Assembly (NCBI RefSeq): GCF_022701195.1
Contig: NZ_CP078089.1
Coordinates: 3,038,001-3,102,000 of the forward strand
Source of the DNA: Allobaculum mucilyticum
GTDB lineage: Bacteria > Bacillota_I > Bacilli_A > Erysipelotrichales > Erysipelotrichaceae
Direction of reading: 5' to 3'
DNA: 64,000 nt
Position 1 is the first letter of the stretch. The number at the start of each line of letters is the position of its first letter. Below, one piece after another: positions 8,076 through 16,927 of the stretch. The translations under genes and the position numbers were made by a program. Under the pieces are notes generated by a model that had not been told where the DNA came from, made no database searches, and was given only the letters and a program-made list of their open reading frames with translations.

Positions 8076-10103
8076 TTATCTTGCAGGGATCGGATCGAGG
8101 TCGATGAAGCCGCGGCTTTCGAGGATGTTGAGGATGGCACGTCCGTCCATCGTTCCTTCCATGATGCGTCTTGCGCGGATGGAATCGCCGATCGGATAGA
8201 TCGTTACGCCTTCAGATCCGAAGGTTTCTTCAAGTTCTTTGAGGATTGGATTATTGGAACGCATGCCCAGGCAGTTGAAGCCAAGATCAAACGGGATTTC
8301 ACGGATTTCGCCATCCGGTGTTTTGACTACGAAGGAGCTGGCTTTGACTTCCTGAAGTGCGGTATTGACGTATTCTTTAACTCCGTACTGATCAAATGTC
8401 TCACGCATGGAGCATTTGGTTACAGGGTCGGCGAGCATGCCGATTTCCGGCAGCATATCGATGATGGTGCATTTTGCACCGCGCGGTGCGAAGAACTCGA
8501 CAACGTCCAGTCCGACAGATCCGCCGCCTACGACAACGACTTCTTTGTCTTTGCAGAAATCATCCGGATATTCGCCGGCTTTGACTGCATTGATCATGCC
8601 GAAGATGTCTTTGACATTGCCTTCTGCGAGGTTTTCACGAAGACCTTTGATTGGGGGAGCCAGAGGTACGGATCCGGTTGCGTTGACGATGATATCGGGA
8701 TGGAACGGACGGAGCATATCCGGAGTTGCCTCAACGCCGGTGAAGATATAGAGCGTATCCAGGCGGGAAGCGCGTTCTTTCAGGTAAGCCGGGAAGTCTT
8801 TCATGCGCGTTTTGGAAGGCAGATCGCTGATGAAAGAAGACAGACCGCCAAGTTCCTTGTTCTTTTCAAAGAGGAAGACATTGCATCCGACTTCAGCAGC
8901 TGTGCATGCTGCTTCAAGACCGGCAGTTCCGCCGCCTGCAACAACGACGTTTACAGGCTGATTGACTTTGAGTTTCTTATAGACATCGCCCTCAGGTACG
9001 GCTGGGTTGACGGTGCAGCGGATCGGACGGTTGACGCCGATACGGTTTCCGGCACAGCCGACGTTGCAGGAAATGCATTTGCGCAGGATCGCTTCATCGC
9101 CGGAAGCGACTTTGTTGACCCATTCCGGTTCTGCGATCAGACCGCGGCCCATTCCGACCAGGTCTACGTCGCCGCTTTCGAGAATTTCTTCAACGACTTT
9201 CGGATCACGGTAGTTGCCGGCGTTCATGACCGGTTTGCCAAATTTGTCTTTGACGGCTCTTGCCATGTAATGACGCCAGCCATCTGGCAGGAAGTTGGAG
9301 TCGATCTGGTACTGCAGCGATGGATTCAGTGCGCAGGATACATCGTAGAGATCAACGAATTCATCGACGTATTCAAGGTAGTTCAGCGTATCTTCCAGGG
9401 TGTTTCCGCCCGGAACGCGTTCTTCTGCAGAAATGCGGACAATGATCGGGAACCATGGGCCGACTTTTCTGCGGATTTCTTCGAGGACCATCCGCGGGAA
9501 ACGCATGCGGTTTTCAACGGATCCGCCGAATTCATCCGTTCTGTGGTTGTAGTACGGAGAAATAAACTGGCTGAGCAGATAGGAGTGACCCATGTGGACT
9601 TCAACAGCGTCAAAGCCGATATCCTGGGCACGCTTAGCGGCTTCACCGAATTTACGTACGGTTGTTTCGATTTCTTCCTTTGTCATCGGGCGCGGTGCTT
9701 CGCCGCCTTTTTTTGTCGGTACATCGGAAGAGGAGACAGTTTCCATGCCGGTTCTTGCAGAAGAAGCGGATGCGCCGGCGTGGTTGATCTGAATGGCGAC
9801 AGTTGCGCCGCTTTTATGAAGTGTTTCTACAAGCTGATAGAAGCGGGGCATGAAGCTGTCATGGTCGATGCGGATCTGGCTGGTGCCGTTGGAGCCGACC
9901 GGATACTCAACGTTTGCGTTTTCGAGGATGATCAGGCCGGTGCCGCCTTTGGCACGCTGATTGTAGTAGTTCATGTGGCGGCTGCTCATTTCGCCGCTTG
10001 TTTCGCCGTAGTTGGTACCCATCGGGGTCATGGCGATTCGGTTTTTAATGATTGTTCTCTTAATGGTTAATGGCTCAAAAATCTTTGGATAACTGGTGTT
10101 CAT
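8076..10103 (-). CDS. Old-yellow-enzyme family Fe-S flavoprotein reductase (2,4-dienoyl-CoA reductase/BaiCD-like)
   Basis: 675 residues, the usual length of this family. An N-terminal FMN TIM barrel (about 1-340) carries NRIAMTPMGT, QINHAGA and EVHMGHSYLLSQFISP. A four-Cys 4Fe-4S site follows (C343, C346, C350, C363). A C-terminal FAD/NAD module has VVAGGGTAGLEA (about 387) and VVVGGGSVGLDVVE. Members reduce activated C=C bonds, including enoyl-CoAs, bile acid intermediates and cinnamates, with NAD(P)H. The substrate here is unknown. Placement between a YdiB-like dehydrogenase and a LysR regulator, as in Listeria quinate/shikimate operons, suggests a hydroaromatic or cyclohexene carboxylate substrate. 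That is inference. Confidence 0.88.
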   Translation of the reverse strand: MNTSYPKIFEPLTIKRTIIKNRIAMTPMGTNYGETSGEMSSRHMNYYNQRAKGGTGLIILENANVEYPVGSNGTSQIRIDHDSFMPRFYQLVETLHKSGATVAIQINHAGASASSARTGMETVSSSDVPTKKGGEAPRPMTKEEIETTVRKFGEAAKRAQDIGFDAVEVHMGHSYLLSQFISPYYNHRTDEFGGSVENRMRFPRMVLEEIRRKVGPWFPIIVRISAEERVPGGNTLEDTLNYLEYVDEFVDLYDVSCALNPSLQYQIDSNFLPDGWRHYMARAVKDKFGKPVMNAGNYRDPKVVEEILESGDVDLVGMGRGLIAEPEWVNKVASGDEAILRKCISCNVGCAGNRIGVNRPIRCTVNPAVPEGDVYKKLKVNQPVNVVVAGGGTAGLEAACTAAEVGCNVFLFEKNKELGGLSSFISDLPSKTRMKDFPAYLKERASRLDTLYIFTGVEATPDMLRPFHPDIIVNATGSVPLAPPIKGLRENLAEGNVKDIFGMINAVKAGEYPDDFCKDKEVVVVGGGSVGLDVVEFFAPRGAKCTIIDMLPEIGMLADPVTKCSMRETFDQYGVKEYVNTALQEVKASSFVVKTPDGEIREIPFDLGFNCLGMRSNNPILKELEETFGSEGVTIYPIGDSIRARRIMEGTMDGRAILNILESRGFIDLDPIPAR

Positions 10104-10195
10104 ACTCTTTCCCTCGTATGTTATGCAGATCTTTCTGGAGCGCTCTTATTTGTGACAGCTTCATCATAGACAATCCAAAATGATTTGAATAATAC

Positions 10196-10241
10196 TAAAA
10201 AAAGCGCTCAATGATAGCGTGAAACTATTAAAAAGCGCTTT
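10196..10241 (-). terminator. Probable intrinsic terminator between LysR gene and flavoenzyme gene
   Basis: AAAGCGCT (10201-10208) pairs with AGCGCTTT (10234-10241); a run of A upstream on + gives a T tract on the minus strand. It suggests that the flavoenzyme gene has its own promoter in 10104-10195, the likely site of LysR control. Confidence 0.6.
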
Positions 10242-10327
10242 CAGTGGGAGTAATTGATTCAAGTACGATGCCTTTGAACAGATCGGATGGATTTGTTTTC
10301 TTAAAAATGAAATGGCTCAGGGCACTC

Positions 10328-11275
10328 TTAAAAATCCGAAGGGATGGCATTCATATCGCGCAGAAGAGTGAGACTTTCTGGATCCTTCTGCTGGCAGAGT
10401 CTTGCCTGTTCTTTCATGTATTCAATGAACTGATCAACAGCCGGCAGATGTTCCCGGTCTTTAAGCCAGAACATCATGATCTGATGGGCCATCAGTTCGC
10501 CCTCGATCGAGTGCAGGATGACATTTGAAAAGTCTCTGCAGATATCTGTTCTCGGAATCAGGGCGATGCCGAAGTTTTCGCGGACCAGTGAGAGAATCGA
10601 GTATTCATCGGGACATTCAACAATGACATTGGGGTGCAGGCCATACTCTTCATACAGTGAACGGGTCTTGCGGCCCATCCAGCATTCCTTGTCATAGCCG
10701 ATTACCGGATAGTTCTCCAGTTCAGCCAGTTCGACTTTTTCCTTCGCGGAAAGGGGATGATCTTCCGGGGTAACGATAATCAGCTCCTGCGTAAAGAGAT
10801 TGACATGGTCGAGGTCAAGATCATCCACGCATCCGCCAAATCCTAAATCCAGCTCTCCCTTTCGCAGCTTTTCCAGAATGGCCGGCGTATGACTCTGCCA
10901 GAACGTAAAGGTGATGTTTTCGTTGTCTGACTGATCCAGAAAGCTGCGGACATGATGAGGAATGTAATGACCGGCCAGCGGAAAGATGTAGCCGATATCG
11001 ATGACACCCCCGCCTGAGGCGATCTCCTGCATCTTTTCTTTTGCCTGATCACACTCTTTAAGGATCTTGCTGGCGGATTCATAAAACAGGGATCCGGCTT
11101 TGGTCAGTACGACGCCGCGGCCTTTCTTTTCAAACAGAGCAACGTGCAGCTCTTCTTCAAGCTGAGCAATCGAACGCGACAGAGAAGGCTGGCTGACATG
11201 GAGAACCTCCGCTGCAGCACGGAAGTTTTCCCTTGAAGCAATGGCGCAGAAATATTCAAGCTGGTTCAGGGTCAT
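10328..11275 (-). CDS. LysR-type transcriptional regulator (QuiR-like by context)
   Basis: 315 residues from the ATG at 11275 (AAAGGA upstream); a longer in-frame start at 11383 is rejected because the HTH begins immediately after 11275. Residues 1-60 hold the winged HTH (LNQLEYFCAIA, SRENFRAAAEVLHVSQPSLSRSIAQLE); the rest is a substrate-binding-type effector domain (IDIGYIFPLAGHY, LDLGFGG, LIIVTPEDHPL). It is encoded just upstream of and collinear with the flavoenzyme and YdiB-like genes. In Listeria, QuiR activates comparable genes in response to shikimate. By analogy this protein may sense a hydroaromatic acid; the ligand is not evident from sequence. Confidence 0.88.
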   Translation of the reverse strand: MTLNQLEYFCAIASRENFRAAAEVLHVSQPSLSRSIAQLEEELHVALFEKKGRGVVLTKAGSLFYESASKILKECDQAKEKMQEIASGGGVIDIGYIFPLAGHYIPHHVRSFLDQSDNENITFTFWQSHTPAILEKLRKGELDLGFGGCVDDLDLDHVNLFTQELIIVTPEDHPLSAKEKVELAELENYPVIGYDKECWMGRKTRSLYEEYGLHPNVIVECPDEYSILSLVRENFGIALIPRTDICRDFSNVILHSIEGELMAHQIMMFWLKDREHLPAVDQFIEYMKEQARLCQQKDPESLTLLRDMNAIPSDF

Positions 11276-11447
11276 AAATATCCTTTCTGACTGATCCTGT
11301 CCTGCAGGATTCGAGATGGAACGGCTGGAAAACAAAGTGAGAAATCTGCTCTGATTATGACGTGCTGGCGGCGGTTTTCTCAACCATAAAGGATGAAATT
11401 TCCTTCACGAAACTGTGTTCTGCCCATTCTGTTCTCTTTACAGAGCT

Positions 11448-11491
11448 GAAAAAAGTCTGTCTGTGCCGCAGAACGGCGAAACAGACAGACT
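11448..11491 (-). terminator. Intrinsic terminator after ABC permease gene
   Basis: AGTCTGTCTGT (11454-11464) pairs perfectly with ACAGACAGACT (11481-11491); A run at 11448-11453 gives the T tract on the minus strand, just past the stop at 11507. Confidence 0.85.
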
Positions 11492-11506
11492 GAGTGAAAT
11501 TCGAAT

Positions 11507-13159
11507 TTATTCTGTGAAAGTATGAATCATTTTTCCCGCCAGGAACTTCTGGACATACCAGGAAGCAATGCCAAGAAGAACAAGAACGACAAGACCACCA
11601 ATAAACAGGCCATACTGCATGCCGGAAAGAAGGGTGTATGCCAGATAGCTGACAAGACCGATGACGATGCAGAGCACCAGGCAGATCATCATGGAAACAA
11701 TAATGTTCATATTGTTTTTGACCGCTGCGGTTTCATTGTCCCAGTTGAGCTTAGGATGCAGGCCATCGATCAGAATACCGATCTGACAGGTAAGAATCAG
11801 ACCAATCAGCATGCCAGGCAGCAGGAACAGGTCCATCCATACCGGGTAATTGAGAAGCATATGGATCGGAATCAGATAGAGCAGACGGGCAGCTGCCGGA
11901 TAAAGGACAGCTGTCATCAGTTTGACGTCGACAAACGTTTTAAAGGAGACCGGAAGGGCGAAAAAGAAATCCATGTTCGTTCCTTCACGGGAGAACGATG
12001 TCGGTGCAATGGCGTTGCTGATGCCCGCAAACAGACCCATGAAAAGACCAGCCCATACAAGAAGACCTGGCATGAAGACCATCGATTCGATATTGAGCGA
12101 ATGAACCATGTCTGTGACTTCATGGAAATCCGGAATGCTGACGATACTGACAATGATAATCACCGGAACAATCAGAGCACCGATCACACAGTTAAAGAAA
12201 TAAGCCTGATTGCGGAAGAGAACTTTCTGTTCTTTCCAGAACAGAGCTTTAAACGCTCTGTCTTTTCCAGCGTAAAAGGCACTTTTCCTTGTTTTTGTAT
12301 CACCCGTTGGAGCCGATGCGGCGCTTTTGAGATACAGACGGCTTCCTGTCAGACCAAACAGAGCGCCAAGAACCGCAGTAACCACGAACATCAGAAACAA
12401 AGAGATAAAGGAACTGCCCGCGATGCCGTCCACAAATGGAAGAACCCAGAAGAAGAAATAGCCGATCATCTTCAGCGTTCCGGAAGAAGATGAAATCATA
12501 GCGATCATATCTTCTGCCTGTTCTGTTTCCGGAACCGTCGATGTCGCGCGGTTCATCCAGATCACAAAGCCGATGACAACGACAAGAACAAGCACGTTAA
12601 CCAGCTTCAGAAAACGGTCTTTGTTTTTAGCCAGAGGCAGCAGCGAGAGAATCAGGATCAGTAGAGTACCGATCAGAAACAGTGCGCACGCTGGGAGCAG
12701 AAAAAGCATGACCACAAAAGACAGGATCGAAATGAAATCCAGATGACCTGCCGCAAAGTAGCCGACTCCTGTAGGAACCATAATAAAGCAGCTCATGATC
12801 AGTGCCAGAACATAAGAGGGAAGAAGCTTGGCAAAAACAAGCGTACTTCCATGCAGCGGCAAAGGCAGCAGATAGGGAAGATCTTTGGAAAAGTAGAACT
12901 GGGTCGGAAATGAGACGACTGTAGTCATCAGGATGAGCGCAAATGCAGCCAGCATCATAACCAGGAACAGTTCGCGCTCCATTGAACCTAACGCAAAGGC
13001 CTGATAGATGCTGAAACCGATCATGCCGACCGATGGCAGCATGCAGATCAGAAGAACTGCCCCATAGAGCAGCGTTCGGTTCTTTCCGTTTTTTGCGGTG
13101 CCGCCGGCTCCGAGACTGTTCTTTAAAATGGCTTTGGAGAGCAGGAAAAATTTATTCAC
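11507..13159 (-). CDS. ABC-2-like exporter permease, large
   Basis: 550 residues with about 12 hydrophobic segments, similar to large Firmicute permease subunits encoded next to CcmA-type ATPases. The GTG at 13159 is chosen because GGAGGTGG lies 6-7 bases upstream inside the ATPase gene, and the ATPase stop overlaps it by 8 bases; an in-frame ATG at 13240 would run far into the ATPase gene. Motifs such as FYFSKDLPYLLPLPLHG and SREGTNMDFFFALPVS recur in this family. The cargo is unknown; translational coupling to the ATPase is clear. Confidence 0.8.
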   Translation of the reverse strand: MNKFFLLSKAILKNSLGAGGTAKNGKNRTLLYGAVLLICMLPSVGMIGFSIYQAFALGSMERELFLVMMLAAFALILMTTVVSFPTQFYFSKDLPYLLPLPLHGSTLVFAKLLPSYVLALIMSCFIMVPTGVGYFAAGHLDFISILSFVVMLFLLPACALFLIGTLLILILSLLPLAKNKDRFLKLVNVLVLVVVIGFVIWMNRATSTVPETEQAEDMIAMISSSSGTLKMIGYFFFWVLPFVDGIAGSSFISLFLMFVVTAVLGALFGLTGSRLYLKSAASAPTGDTKTRKSAFYAGKDRAFKALFWKEQKVLFRNQAYFFNCVIGALIVPVIIIVSIVSIPDFHEVTDMVHSLNIESMVFMPGLLVWAGLFMGLFAGISNAIAPTSFSREGTNMDFFFALPVSFKTFVDVKLMTAVLYPAAARLLYLIPIHMLLNYPVWMDLFLLPGMLIGLILTCQIGILIDGLHPKLNWDNETAAVKNNMNIIVSMMICLVLCIVIGLVSYLAYTLLSGMQYGLFIGGLVVLVLLGIASWYVQKFLAGKMIHTFTE

Positions 13160-13874
13160 TGCCAACCACCTCCATGAAGACTTCTTCAAGAGAGGCGCAT
13201 TCAGGATGGAGTGCACGCAGTTCATCAAGCGTGCCTTCATAGACGATTTTTCCTTGGTTGATGATCAGAATGGCATCGCACAACTTTTCAGCAACTTCCA
13301 GAACATGCGTGGAGAAGAAGACCGCTTTGCCCTGTGCAGCTCTCTCTTTCATGATTTCCTTGAGCTGGAAGGATGCAACCGGGTCAAGTCCGGTCATCGG
13401 CTCATCGAGAATCAGTACATCCGGATCGGTGCAGAGAGCTGCGGTAATGATCGCTTTCTGACGCATGCCATGGGAGTAGCTCTGCATTTTCGAATCCAGA
13501 ACATCTTCGATTTCAAAGCGCCTGGCGTATTTTGCCAGGTTTTCTTCTGCCCGTTTTGGATCGGTTTCATAGATCGCGCAGAGCAGCTGAACATATTCTC
13601 TGGCTGAAAGGCGGACAAACAGATCCGGGGAATCGGGAACCAGGGCAAACTGCTTCTTGGCTTCGATCGGTTTCTCTTTCAGGTTGATCCCGTTGATCAG
13701 CACCGAGCCTTCGCTCGGTTCTAGAACGCCGGTCATCATATGGATTGTGGTTGTTTTGCCGGCACCGTTCGGGCCGATAAAACCGGTAATGCAGCCGTCT
13801 TTGATGTTTACGCTGATGTCATCGACAGCTGTTTTCTGACCAAACCGGCGGGTCAGATGTTCAAGTTGAATCAT
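13152..13874 (-). CDS. ABC transporter ATP-binding protein
   Basis: 240 residues. Walker A GPNGAGKT, Q loop in the VPDSPDLF region, signature YSHGMRQK (a degenerate LSGGQ as in CcmA-type exporters), Walker B VLILDEPMTGLD, and switch His in STHVLEV. It powers the permease encoded immediately downstream and overlapping by 8 bases. RBS GAAAGGA precedes the ATG at 13874. Transport substrate is not predictable. Confidence 0.92.
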   Translation of the reverse strand: MIQLEHLTRRFGQKTAVDDISVNIKDGCITGFIGPNGAGKTTTIHMMTGVLEPSEGSVLINGINLKEKPIEAKKQFALVPDSPDLFVRLSAREYVQLLCAIYETDPKRAEENLAKYARRFEIEDVLDSKMQSYSHGMRQKAIITAALCTDPDVLILDEPMTGLDPVASFQLKEIMKERAAQGKAVFFSTHVLEVAEKLCDAILIINQGKIVYEGTLDELRALHPECASLEEVFMEVVGSE

Positions 13875-14416
13875 ATATATTCCTTTCTCAGTGGAATTCT
13901 TCCGTCTGCAGGAAGACTCCAGCGTCTGTCCGTCAGCATGGATTCGGCAAGAATACTGGACTCAACTGGTCACTGTTCTTTCACGCTTCAGACGGGCAGA
14001 CCGTATATTTAAGCATTTGCTTAAATATATGCATGCTTACATTATAATCGCCGGAAAGATGGCGAACCTTACAAATTTCTAAAAGAGAAAAAACAGTCAG
14101 ATTTTTGAAACTGTCTGAGGGCGCACTGGAAAGGAAGGAAAAACGGACGGTCTGATGAAGAGGAATGAACAGTGACACCAGCAGTGACATGAACTCTGGC
14201 ATAGAATGGCCTTCGTTCTTTTGTGAACAATCTATAGCCTGAAGGTATCAAAACCGGATGAAAGCGGTATTAGTCATCTGCTTGTGAACGTCTTATCATG
14301 AAAACACCTGAACAGGGACTTGCAGATAAAGAAAAAGGGATGCTCCTGTTTGTGACGATTCAAAGCAAACCCTGCCTGGTACATTCCAGGCTTTAAAGAA
14401 GGAAGAAAGGAACCTT
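13875..14416. other. Divergent intergenic region (542 bp), regulatory
   Basis: No gene is supported. It separates the leftward ABC operon from the rightward MFS gene and holds the perfect 12-bp dyad at 14004-14029, a TATAAT-like box at 14043-14048 and a small hairpin (GCCTGG ... CCAGGC, 14374-14391) just before the MFS ribosome binding site. Short reading frames here lack RBS and family resemblance. Confidence 0.6.
14004..14029. promoter_or_regulatory. Perfect 12-bp inverted repeat, probable operator
   Basis: TATATTTAAGCA, two bases, TGCTTAAATATA: a perfect AT-rich dyad 130 bases upstream of the ABC ATPase start and 388 bases before the MFS start. A dyad of this size and composition resembles operators of ArsR- or other small winged-helix repressors. 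No such regulator is encoded in the window. Confidence 0.6.
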
Positions 14417-15619
14417 ATGAAAAAGAAATACCTGCCCAGTCTGCTGATCATGTATCTGAACTACTTCATCCACGGTATCGGATGCTCGATTCTTGGCCAG
14501 GCTGCCATTAAAGCTGCTCTTGGCGCTGCATGGGGCGTCGATCCGATGTCCATCACCGCAATCTCCGCTGCACTTGGTCTTGGACGACTTGTCGCACTTC
14601 CGTTTGCCGGCCCGCTTTCCGATAAGCTCGGCCGCCGTATTTCTACCGCAATCGGCTCTGCTTCCTATGCGGTTTACCTGATCGGTCTGGCTCTGGCCTT
14701 CAACGCCGGCGTAAACGGCGGCTATACCATTGCCTATGTCTGCGCTGTCATCGGCGGTATTGCCAACTCCTTCCTGGATACCGGCATTTACCCGGCTGTA
14801 GCTGAAATCGTCTACAAAGCACCGTCTGTTGCCACAATGGGCATCAAGTTCTTCATCTCCATCGCACAGATGATTCTGCCATTCGTTCTTGGCGTTACCG
14901 TATCGACCACTGCTGCAGGTCTGGTTTCCTACAATATGCTCTTCTATATCTGCGGCATTGCCTACGTCGCTCTGCTTGCTCTGATTCTCTTTACTCCAAT
15001 GCCGGAAGCCGAAGAAAAACAGACCGGAAAGAAAGAGGGTCTGGTTGCTTCCATCCGTCATACGAACTTCTCGCTTGAATCCATCGCAATGATCCTGATC
15101 GGCTTTACCTGCACAGGAACCTTCCAGCTCTGGCTCAACTGTGCACAGAACTTCGCTGTATCCAATGCCGGCTGGGCTGAACCTGGCATCATGCAGACCT
15201 GGTATTCTGCAGGAACGCTCGCTGCCCTGGTTGTTACTTCGCTGCTTACCCGTAAAATCAAAGACGTCCGCTTCATTCTGTTCTACCCGCTGATCTGTCT
15301 TGTCATGCTGATCCTGGTTCTGCTGTTCTCAAGCGAAATGATGATGATCATCGGCGCATTCGTCATCGGCTGGGCTGGTGCCGGCGGCCTGCTGCAGATT
15401 GTTACTTCCGTCTGCAACATGATCTTCCCGAAGATCAAAGGTACCGTTACTGCTCTGGTTATGATCGCTTCTTCGCTTTGCAACTACACCATTCTGACAG
15501 CTGCTTCTTCCATGACTCCATCTGGCGTTATGATCATGAACATCGTCATTACTGCAATCGGCGTTGCTCTTGGTCTGTACGTCAACATGAACTACTCCAA
15601 AATGATCGCCAAAGCCTGA
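14417..15619 (+). CDS. MFS transporter, YdiM/YdiN-like
   Basis: 400 residues with about 12 membrane segments. The MFS signature GPLSDKLGRR follows helix 2. The stretch IANSFLDTGIYPAVAE closely resembles the corresponding part of E. coli YdiM/YdiN, carriers encoded beside ydiB and aroD. RBS AAGGAAGAAAGGAA precedes the ATG at 14417. The next gene on the strand is aroD, and a YdiB-like dehydrogenase lies upstream, so uptake of quinate, shikimate or a related acid is the likely role (inference). A charged loop after helix 6 (EAEEKQTGKKEG) is usual for MFS proteins. Confidence 0.85.
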   Translation: MKKKYLPSLLIMYLNYFIHGIGCSILGQAAIKAALGAAWGVDPMSITAISAALGLGRLVALPFAGPLSDKLGRRISTAIGSASYAVYLIGLALAFNAGVNGGYTIAYVCAVIGGIANSFLDTGIYPAVAEIVYKAPSVATMGIKFFISIAQMILPFVLGVTVSTTAAGLVSYNMLFYICGIAYVALLALILFTPMPEAEEKQTGKKEGLVASIRHTNFSLESIAMILIGFTCTGTFQLWLNCAQNFAVSNAGWAEPGIMQTWYSAGTLAALVVTSLLTRKIKDVRFILFYPLICLVMLILVLLFSSEMMMIIGAFVIGWAGAGGLLQIVTSVCNMIFPKIKGTVTALVMIASSLCNYTILTAASSMTPSGVMIMNIVITAIGVALGLYVNMNYSKMIAKA

Positions 15620-15690
15620 TCGTAACTATCTGAATCTGAGAGTCTGAATCTAAGATTCTGAATCATTGAACATCGAACACTGAATACAGC

Positions 15691-15742
15691 TTTCCGGCAT
15701 TCTTTTTCTGTTCCGGGATTAAAGAAAGAAGCTGAATGCCGG
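15691..15742 (+). promoter_or_regulatory. Stem-loop in the MFS-aroD spacer
   Basis: TTCCGGCATTC pairs with GAATGCCGGAA about 30 bases later, upstream of the aroD RBS. There is no T run after it, so it may be an mRNA processing or stability element rather than a terminator. Confidence 0.4.
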
Positions 15743-15796
15743 AACGGATTCGCTTATAAAAAAACACCCGAATAATCCGGAAGGGAAAGGAACTGT

Positions 15797-16558
15797 ATGA
15801 ATACTGTTAAAGTCCGTAACGTTGAAATCGGCGCAGGCAAGCCGAAAATCATTGTCCCGATCGTTGCGAAAACCCGTGATGAAATTGCTGAACAGGCAAA
15901 AGGACTGGAAGGTCTTCCTTTTGATGTGGTTGAATGGCGTGTTGACTGGTTTGACGGATCCGATGATCCGGCAAAAGTCGAAGAAGTCCTCAAAGATCTG
16001 CGCGATATTCTCAAAGAGACTCCTGTTCTCATGACATTCCGTACTGCAAAAGAGGGCGGAGAAAAAGCCATCGAAATGGATGACTATATCCGTCTGAATG
16101 TTGAAGCCGCAAAAACCGGTCTGGTCGATCTGATCGATGTCGAAGCCTTCTCCGGCGATGAAGTTGTAAAAGAGATCATTGAAAAAGCGCATGAAGCCGG
16201 CGTTAAAGTCGTTGCTTCCAACCATGACTTCTTCAAAACACCAGAAAAAGATGAAATCGTCCGCCGTCTTGTTTACATGCAGGATCTTGGCGCCGATATT
16301 CCAAAGATTGCGGTTATGCCGCAGAACCGAAAAGACGTTCTGACTCTGCTTGCTGCAACCGAAGAAATGGCTGCAGAAAAAGCAGACCGTCCGATCATTA
16401 CCATGTCGATGGCCGGAACAGGCGTCATCAGCCGTCTTGCCGGCGAAGCATTCGGCTCTTCCATGACCTTTGGTGCCGCAAAAGCCGCTTCTGCACCTGG
16501 TCAGATGGGCGTTGCAGCACTTAATGAAGTGATCGATGCCATTCATGATGCCATGTAG
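15797..16558 (+). CDS. aroD: 3-dehydroquinate dehydratase, type I
   Basis: 253 residues, normal for type I enzymes. The Schiff-base Lys is K170 (ADIPKIAVMP) and the general base H143 (ASNHDF), at the same numbering as the enteric enzymes; substrate residues appear in EWRVDWF, TFRTAKEGG and SRLAGEAFGS. It dehydrates 3-dehydroquinate to 3-dehydroshikimate by a covalent imine. Type I AroD can serve biosynthesis or hydroaromatic catabolism. RBS AAGGGAAAGGAA is 6 bases before the ATG. It follows the MFS gene, matching the ydiN-ydiB-aroD association of enterobacteria. Confidence 0.97.
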   Translation: MNTVKVRNVEIGAGKPKIIVPIVAKTRDEIAEQAKGLEGLPFDVVEWRVDWFDGSDDPAKVEEVLKDLRDILKETPVLMTFRTAKEGGEKAIEMDDYIRLNVEAAKTGLVDLIDVEAFSGDEVVKEIIEKAHEAGVKVVASNHDFFKTPEKDEIVRRLVYMQDLGADIPKIAVMPQNRKDVLTLLAATEEMAAEKADRPIITMSMAGTGVISRLAGEAFGSSMTFGAAKAASAPGQMGVAALNEVIDAIHDAM

Positions 16559-16594
16559 CTTCAGCCGCTCTGGATCCAGCTTACGGCCGTCAGC

Positions 16595-16615
16595 GATTTT
16601 CCATTCTGGAAAATC
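16595..16615. repeat. Short perfect inverted repeat after aroD
   Basis: GATTTTCCA, three bases, TGGAAAATC. No T tract follows; probably an mRNA 3' stem rather than a terminator. Confidence 0.4.
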
Positions 16616-16639
16616 TGATGAAATATAAATGTATGACTC

Positions 16640-16669
16640 AGGCAGCCGGAACCTTTCCGACTGCCTTTT
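16640..16669 (+). terminator. Intrinsic terminator after aroD
   Basis: GGCAG-C-CGG ... CCG-A-CTGCC followed by TTTTC, 80 bases after the aroD stop. Confidence 0.7.
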
Positions 16670-16729
16670 CTGGCTTAAAAAGGTATCAGAACCGATCATT
16701 TATCAAAGAAATCCGATCTTTTTTAAACG

Positions 16730-16737
16730 ACCTGTTC
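16730..16737. repeat. IS target-site duplication, left copy
   Basis: ACCTGTTC, identical to 18390-18397 on the other side of the insertion sequence. Confidence 0.88.
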
Positions 16738-16763
16738 CCAATGTCATTAAGTTAAGATTTCTC

Positions 16764-16803
16764 AGACCACATCAGCGTTAAGCAGTGATGTGGTCTTTTT
16801 TCT
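16764..16803 (+). terminator. Terminator inside IS left end
   Basis: AGACCACATCA pairs with TGATGTGGTCT, followed by a T run. It would stop transcription entering the element from aroD. Confidence 0.85.
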
Positions 16804-16819
16804 ACTCTTCAAGTCAAAT

Positions 16820-16840
16820 CTCGAATGATTCGAGTTTTTT
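16820..16840 (+). terminator. Second terminator inside IS left end
   Basis: CTCGAA-TGA-TTCGAG followed by six T; tandem with the previous one. Confidence 0.7.
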
Positions 16841-16882
16841 CACTTTTTTCTAAAAATCTATTGACAAATTTCTGCCGCCGCG

Positions 16883-16899
16883 CGGCTGCTTCGCAGCCG
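16883..16899 (+). promoter_or_regulatory. GC-rich hairpin just before transposase RBS
   Basis: CGGCTGC-TTC-GCAGCCG lies 29 bases upstream of the transposase ATG. Several IS use a 5' hairpin to block translation from read-through transcripts; that role here is inference. Confidence 0.45.
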
Positions 16900-16927
16900 A
16901 TGGGGAGAACTTAAAGGAGTTTTCCCT

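Noticed and set aside
8700-10070. A 456-codon plus-strand frame opposite the Fe-S flavoenzyme gene
   Set aside because: Shadow of the flavoenzyme gene, whose motifs are all present on the other strand.
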